A stretch of DNA of 64,000 nucleotides, from positions 1 to 64,000 of the forward strand of contig CAVOGV010000032.1 in NCBI GenBank assembly GCA_963695445.1, given 5' to 3'. Origin of the DNA: Thiohalocapsa sp963695445 (GTDB taxonomy: Bacteria > Pseudomonadota > Gammaproteobacteria > Chromatiales > Chromatiaceae). Both the position numbers and the translations under genes were made by a program. Positions 60,940-64,000 of this stretch are shown one piece after another. How positions within the stretch are numbered: the first letter of the stretch is position 1; each line of letters opens with the position of its first letter. A model generated the notes under the pieces. That model was not told where the DNA came from. It was given only the letters and a program-made list of their open reading frames with translations, and searched no databases.

Positions 60940-63488
60940 TTGGCTTCACTCATCCTGAAGGCGCCGCTCGACGGCGTCGTCGTGCCGCTGGAACAGGTTC
61001 CAGACCCGGTCTTCGCGCAGAAGATGGTCGGCGACGGCGCTGTCCATCGATCCGATCAGTCAGGTGCTGACGGCACCCTGCGACGGTCGCGTAACCCAAC
61101 TGCACCGGGCCCATCATGCGGTCACGCTGACCACGGACGACGGCATCGAGGTGATGATGCACATCGGCCTCGACACCGTGAATCTGAAGGGCGAAGGCTT
61201 CGTCGCCAAGGTCGCGGAGGGCGATCAGGTCACGACCGGCGATCCGCTGATCGAATTCGACGCGGATTATCTGGCGACCCATGCCAAGAGCCTGCTGACC
61301 CAGATCCTGGTGACCAATATGGAGCGGGTGTCGTCGCTAGCGCCCGCCAGCGGCTCGGTCCGGGCCGGCAGCGACGACTTCCTGACCATCCAGACCATCG
61401 CTGATACCGGCGCCGACGGCCGAGGCCACGGGCCGCACCGTCAGCTCTCAGGCGATCCTGATCCCGAACGCCACCGGCCTGCACGCCCGCCCGGCGGCGG
61501 TGCTCGCGAACCTGGCCAAGCGCTTCAAGTCCAAGTCCTGCTGACCCGCGGCGACGATCGAGGCCAACGCCAAGAGCGTGGTCTCCATCATGGGCCTGGA
61601 GATCGCGCAGAACGACAAGGTGGTGATCGTCGCCACCGGGCCGGATGCGGACGCGGCCATCGCCGCCATCGCGCCGCAGCTCGCCGCCGGACTCGGCGAC
61701 GAGGGCGCGGCGCCCGCTCCGGCGCCGGCGACCACCGAGGCGGACCCGCGCCAATGCACCGGCGCCGCGACCGCGCTCGGATGATCCCAACGTGCTGCTC
61801 GGCGTCGCCGCGTCGCCGGGGCTCGGCGTCGGCCGGGTGTTCCAGTTGCGCCGCGACGAGATCGATGTTCCCGAAGCGGCGGACGGCGAGCCCCGTGTCG
61901 AGCGCCGTCGCCTGGAGGACGCCGTCGAGCGGGCCAAGAACGAGCTGGAGTCGCTGCAGACGGAGCTGCGCGCCAAGGCGGACCCGGCCAAGGCCGCCAT
62001 CTTCGCCGCCCATCAGGAATTGCTCGAAGACCCGGACCTGATGGAGATCGCCGAGAGCGCCATCGCCAAGGGCAAGTCCGCGGCCTTCGCCTGGCAACGC
62101 GCCTACAGCACCCACGCCGATCGGCTGTCGAAGCTCAAGAACGAGATCATGGCCGGGCGCGCCGTGGACCTGCGCGATGTCGGTCGCCGCGTGCTCGGCA
62201 TCCTGACCAATCATCCCACCGAAGAGCCCGAGATCCCGGCCGACAGCATCCTCATCGCCGAGGAGATGTCGCCGTCCGACACCGCCAAGCTCGACCCGAC
62301 ACGGGTGCTCGGCTTCGCCACCGTCGGCGGCGGCGCCACCTCCCATGTCGCCATCCTGGCCCGCTCGCTGGACATCCCGGCGGTGGCCGGCATCGAGCCG
62401 CGCGCGCTGGACCTGGCCAACGGCACCCAGGTGATCCTGGACGGCGGCACGGGCCGGACTGCGCATCGATCCGGACCCGGCCGAGGTCGACCGCATCCTG
62501 ACGCTGAAGCACAAACTGGCCGAGAAGAAACAGGCGGACCTGGCCGCGGCGCATGAGCCGGCGACCACCACCGACGGCCATCGCGTGGAGGTGGTCGCCA
62601 ACATCGGCGGTCTCGACGACGCCAAGCAGTCCGTGACCCTCGGCGGCGAGGGCGTCGGCCTGCTGCGCTCCGAGTTCCTGTATCTGGAGCGCCAGAGCGC
62701 ACCCACCGAAGACGAGCAGACGCAGATCTACGCCGACATCGCCACGGCGCTGGACGGTCGGCCGATGATCATCCGCACGCTCGACGTCGGCGGCGACAAG
62801 CCGCTGCCCTACCTGCCGATGCCGCGCGAGGAGAACCCCTTCCTCGGCATCCGCGGCGTGCGCATCGGGCTGGAGAAGCCGGAGCTGCTGCGCACCCAGG
62901 TGCGCGCCATCCTGCGCGCGGCCAAGGGCCATAAGCTGCGCATGATGTTCCCGATGATCGCGACCATCGACGAGATCCGCTCGGTGAAGGGCCTGGTCGA
63001 TGGAAGAGCGCGCCAAGGTGCCCGACGCCGATCAGGCGGAGAACGCGGTCGAACTCGGCATCATGGTGGAGGTGCCGTCGACCGCGGTGATGGCCCGGCA
63101 GTTCGCAAAGGAGGTCGACTTCTTCTCCATCGGCACCAACGACCTGACCCAGTACACCCTGGCCATGGACCGCGGCCACCCGAAGCTCGGCGCCAAGGCC
63201 GACGCGATGAACCCGGCCGTGCTGCGGCTGATCAAGCAGACCGTCGACGGCGCCCATGCCGAGGGCAAATGGGTCGGCGTCTGCGGCGGCATCGCCAGCG
63301 ACCCGCAGGCGGTCGCGATCCTGGTCGGCATCGGCGTCGATGAGCTGTCCGTCAGCGTCCCGGCCATCCCGGCGGTCAAGGCCGAGGTGCGCACGCGCTC
63401 ACTCGCCGAGTGCCAGGCCCTGGCCGAAAAGGCCCTGGCCTGCGACACCGCCGCGGAAGTCCGCGCGCTTGTGCCCACCGAGTACTGA
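60940..63488 (+). CDS. PTS multiphosphoryl protein: EIIA(Glc)-HPr-EI fusion (frameshifted)
   Basis: One long gene joins three phosphotransfer units. TTG 60940 is chosen because AGGAGG lies 8 bases before it. EIIA(Glc) domain: SLILKAPLDGVVVPLEQVPD, with the active His in GIEVMMHIGLDTVNLKGEGF. HPr domain: LIPNATGLHARPAAVLANL (His of GLHARP) and AKSVVSIMGLEIAQNDKVV. EI domain: GVAASPGLGVGRVFQL, active His in GGGATSHVAILARSLDIPAV, then GEGVGLLRSEFLYLER, NPFLGIRGVRIGLEKPELLR and SIGTNDLTQYTLAMDRGHP. Shifts near 61040, 61420, 61540, 61760, 62455 and 62998. About 848 residues. P. aeruginosa NagF has this order; here ptsG follows. Confidence 0.9.
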
Positions 63489-63506
63489 TCCCAGCGAGTA
63501 CTGATC
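63479..63506. repeat. 12-base direct repeat at the EI stop codon
   Basis: CGAGTACTGATC occurs at 63479-63490, containing the last codons and the stop of the EI gene, and again at 63495-63506, with four bases (CCAG) between. It looks like a 16-base tandem duplication just before the ptsG ribosome site. Confidence 0.8.
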
Positions 63507-63520
63507 AAGGAGATGCCACG

Positions 63521-64000
63521 ATGAATCTGAAAGCAACCTGGGACGGCGCCTTCGCCAACCTGCAAAAGATCGGCAAGGCACTGATGCTGCCGGTCTCGGT
63601 CCTGCCGGTGGCGGGCATCCTGCTCGGCGTCGGCAGTTCCATCGCCGGCGCCGACGATCTCGCCCCCTGGCTGATCAAGATCGGCGAGATCATGGCCGCC
63701 TCCGGCGGCGCGGTCTTCACCATCCTGCCGCTGATCTTCGCCATCGGCGTCGTGCTCGGCTTCACCAAGAACGACGGCGTCGCGGCCATGGCCGCGACGG
63801 TCGGCTATTTCGTCCTGATCGCCGCGCTCGGCGTCATCGGGCTGATGTTCATCGACTGGATGGCGCCGGCCGAACCCTTGGGGCTCAAGGACGGCAACAG
63901 CGCCTATGTCGAATACGACGCCGCCCGCGAACGCTTCATCTGCCTCGATGCCCAGGGACGCACCCTGAGCAAGGTCCGGCTCGAAGAAGTTGCGTCCGAC
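63521..64000 (+). CDS. ptsG: PTS glucose transporter IIC(B) subunit, 5' part
   Basis: The gene starts ATG 63521 (AAGGAGA upstream) and runs off the window. The first 160 residues match the glucose-type IIC domain: AFANLQKIGKALMLPVSVLP, VAGILLGVGSSIAG, then GGAVFTILPLIFAIGVVLGF and TKNDGVAAMAATVGYFV, as in E. coli PtsG rather than NagE. After the next helix a hydrophilic stretch appears (EPLGLKDGNSAYVEYDAARE) of over 40 residues, longer than the E. coli loop there. The IIB domain, if fused, lies outside. Confidence 0.92.
   Translation, partial: MNLKATWDGAFANLQKIGKALMLPVSVLPVAGILLGVGSSIAGADDLAPWLIKIGEIMAASGGAVFTILPLIFAIGVVLGFTKNDGVAAMAATVGYFVLIAALGVIGLMFIDWMAPAEPLGLKDGNSAYVEYDAARERFICLDAQGRTLSKVRLEEVASD

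Overview
The window is high-GC DNA from a gammaproteobacterium, most likely of the order Chromatiales (purple or colourless sulfur bacteria). The evidence is the gene order ftsI-murE-murF-mraY-murD-ftsW-murG-murC-murB-ddlB-ftsQ-ftsA-ftsZ-lpxC-(dciA reversed)-M23 peptidase-secA-argJ-mutT/thiE, together with a bacterial homo-oligomeric ATP sulfurylase (sat) of the type used in dissimilatory sulfur oxidation. The species assignment is inference. No rRNA, tRNA, CRISPR array, transposase or phage gene was found.

Layout. (1) 1-22025: the division and cell wall (dcw) cluster, then lpxC, dciA, an M23 peptidase, secA, argJ and a Nudix/ThiE-like fusion. (2) 22084-24431: a small accessory stretch with a tail-anchored protein, a 62-aa protein, a decayed DUF2177 gene, a CPXCG cysteine-rich protein and an H-NS-like protein. 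(3) 24422-28852: a CbiX-like chelatase, a SOUL heme-binding protein overlapping a membrane-anchored propeller, and gltX. (4) 28877-36044: the aerotolerance-type locus moxR-DUF58-DUF4381-batA-batB/TPR-batD. (5) 36127-43859: a DUF882 peptidase, a lytic transglycosylase, a small unnamed protein divergent from sat, rlmI, leuA and lrp. (6) 44086-64000: a sugar region with malK-malG-malF-malE (minus), lamB-malM-malQ (plus), the glucose ABC transporter gtsABCD, an SDR, an EIIA-HPr-EI fusion and the start of ptsG.

How the sugar genes fit together (inference from families): LamB and MalEFGK import maltodextrins, MalQ rearranges them and releases glucose, and glucose can enter by GtsABCD or by the PTS. 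This is a full heterotrophic glucan/glucose kit in what otherwise looks like a sulfur bacterium.

Two properties dominate the window. First, many genes, including essential ones, carry single-base indels (mraY has at least eight), and murE is reduced to its two ends. Because mraY, murD, murF and murE are essential, most of this is probably sequence or assembly error, so I annotate such genes as full-length CDS with frameshifts. Second, intergenic gaps contain a family of dispersed palindromic repeats (about 3.5, 30.0, 41.3, 44.0 and 45.4 kb) and short heptanucleotide GAGTNNC repeats.
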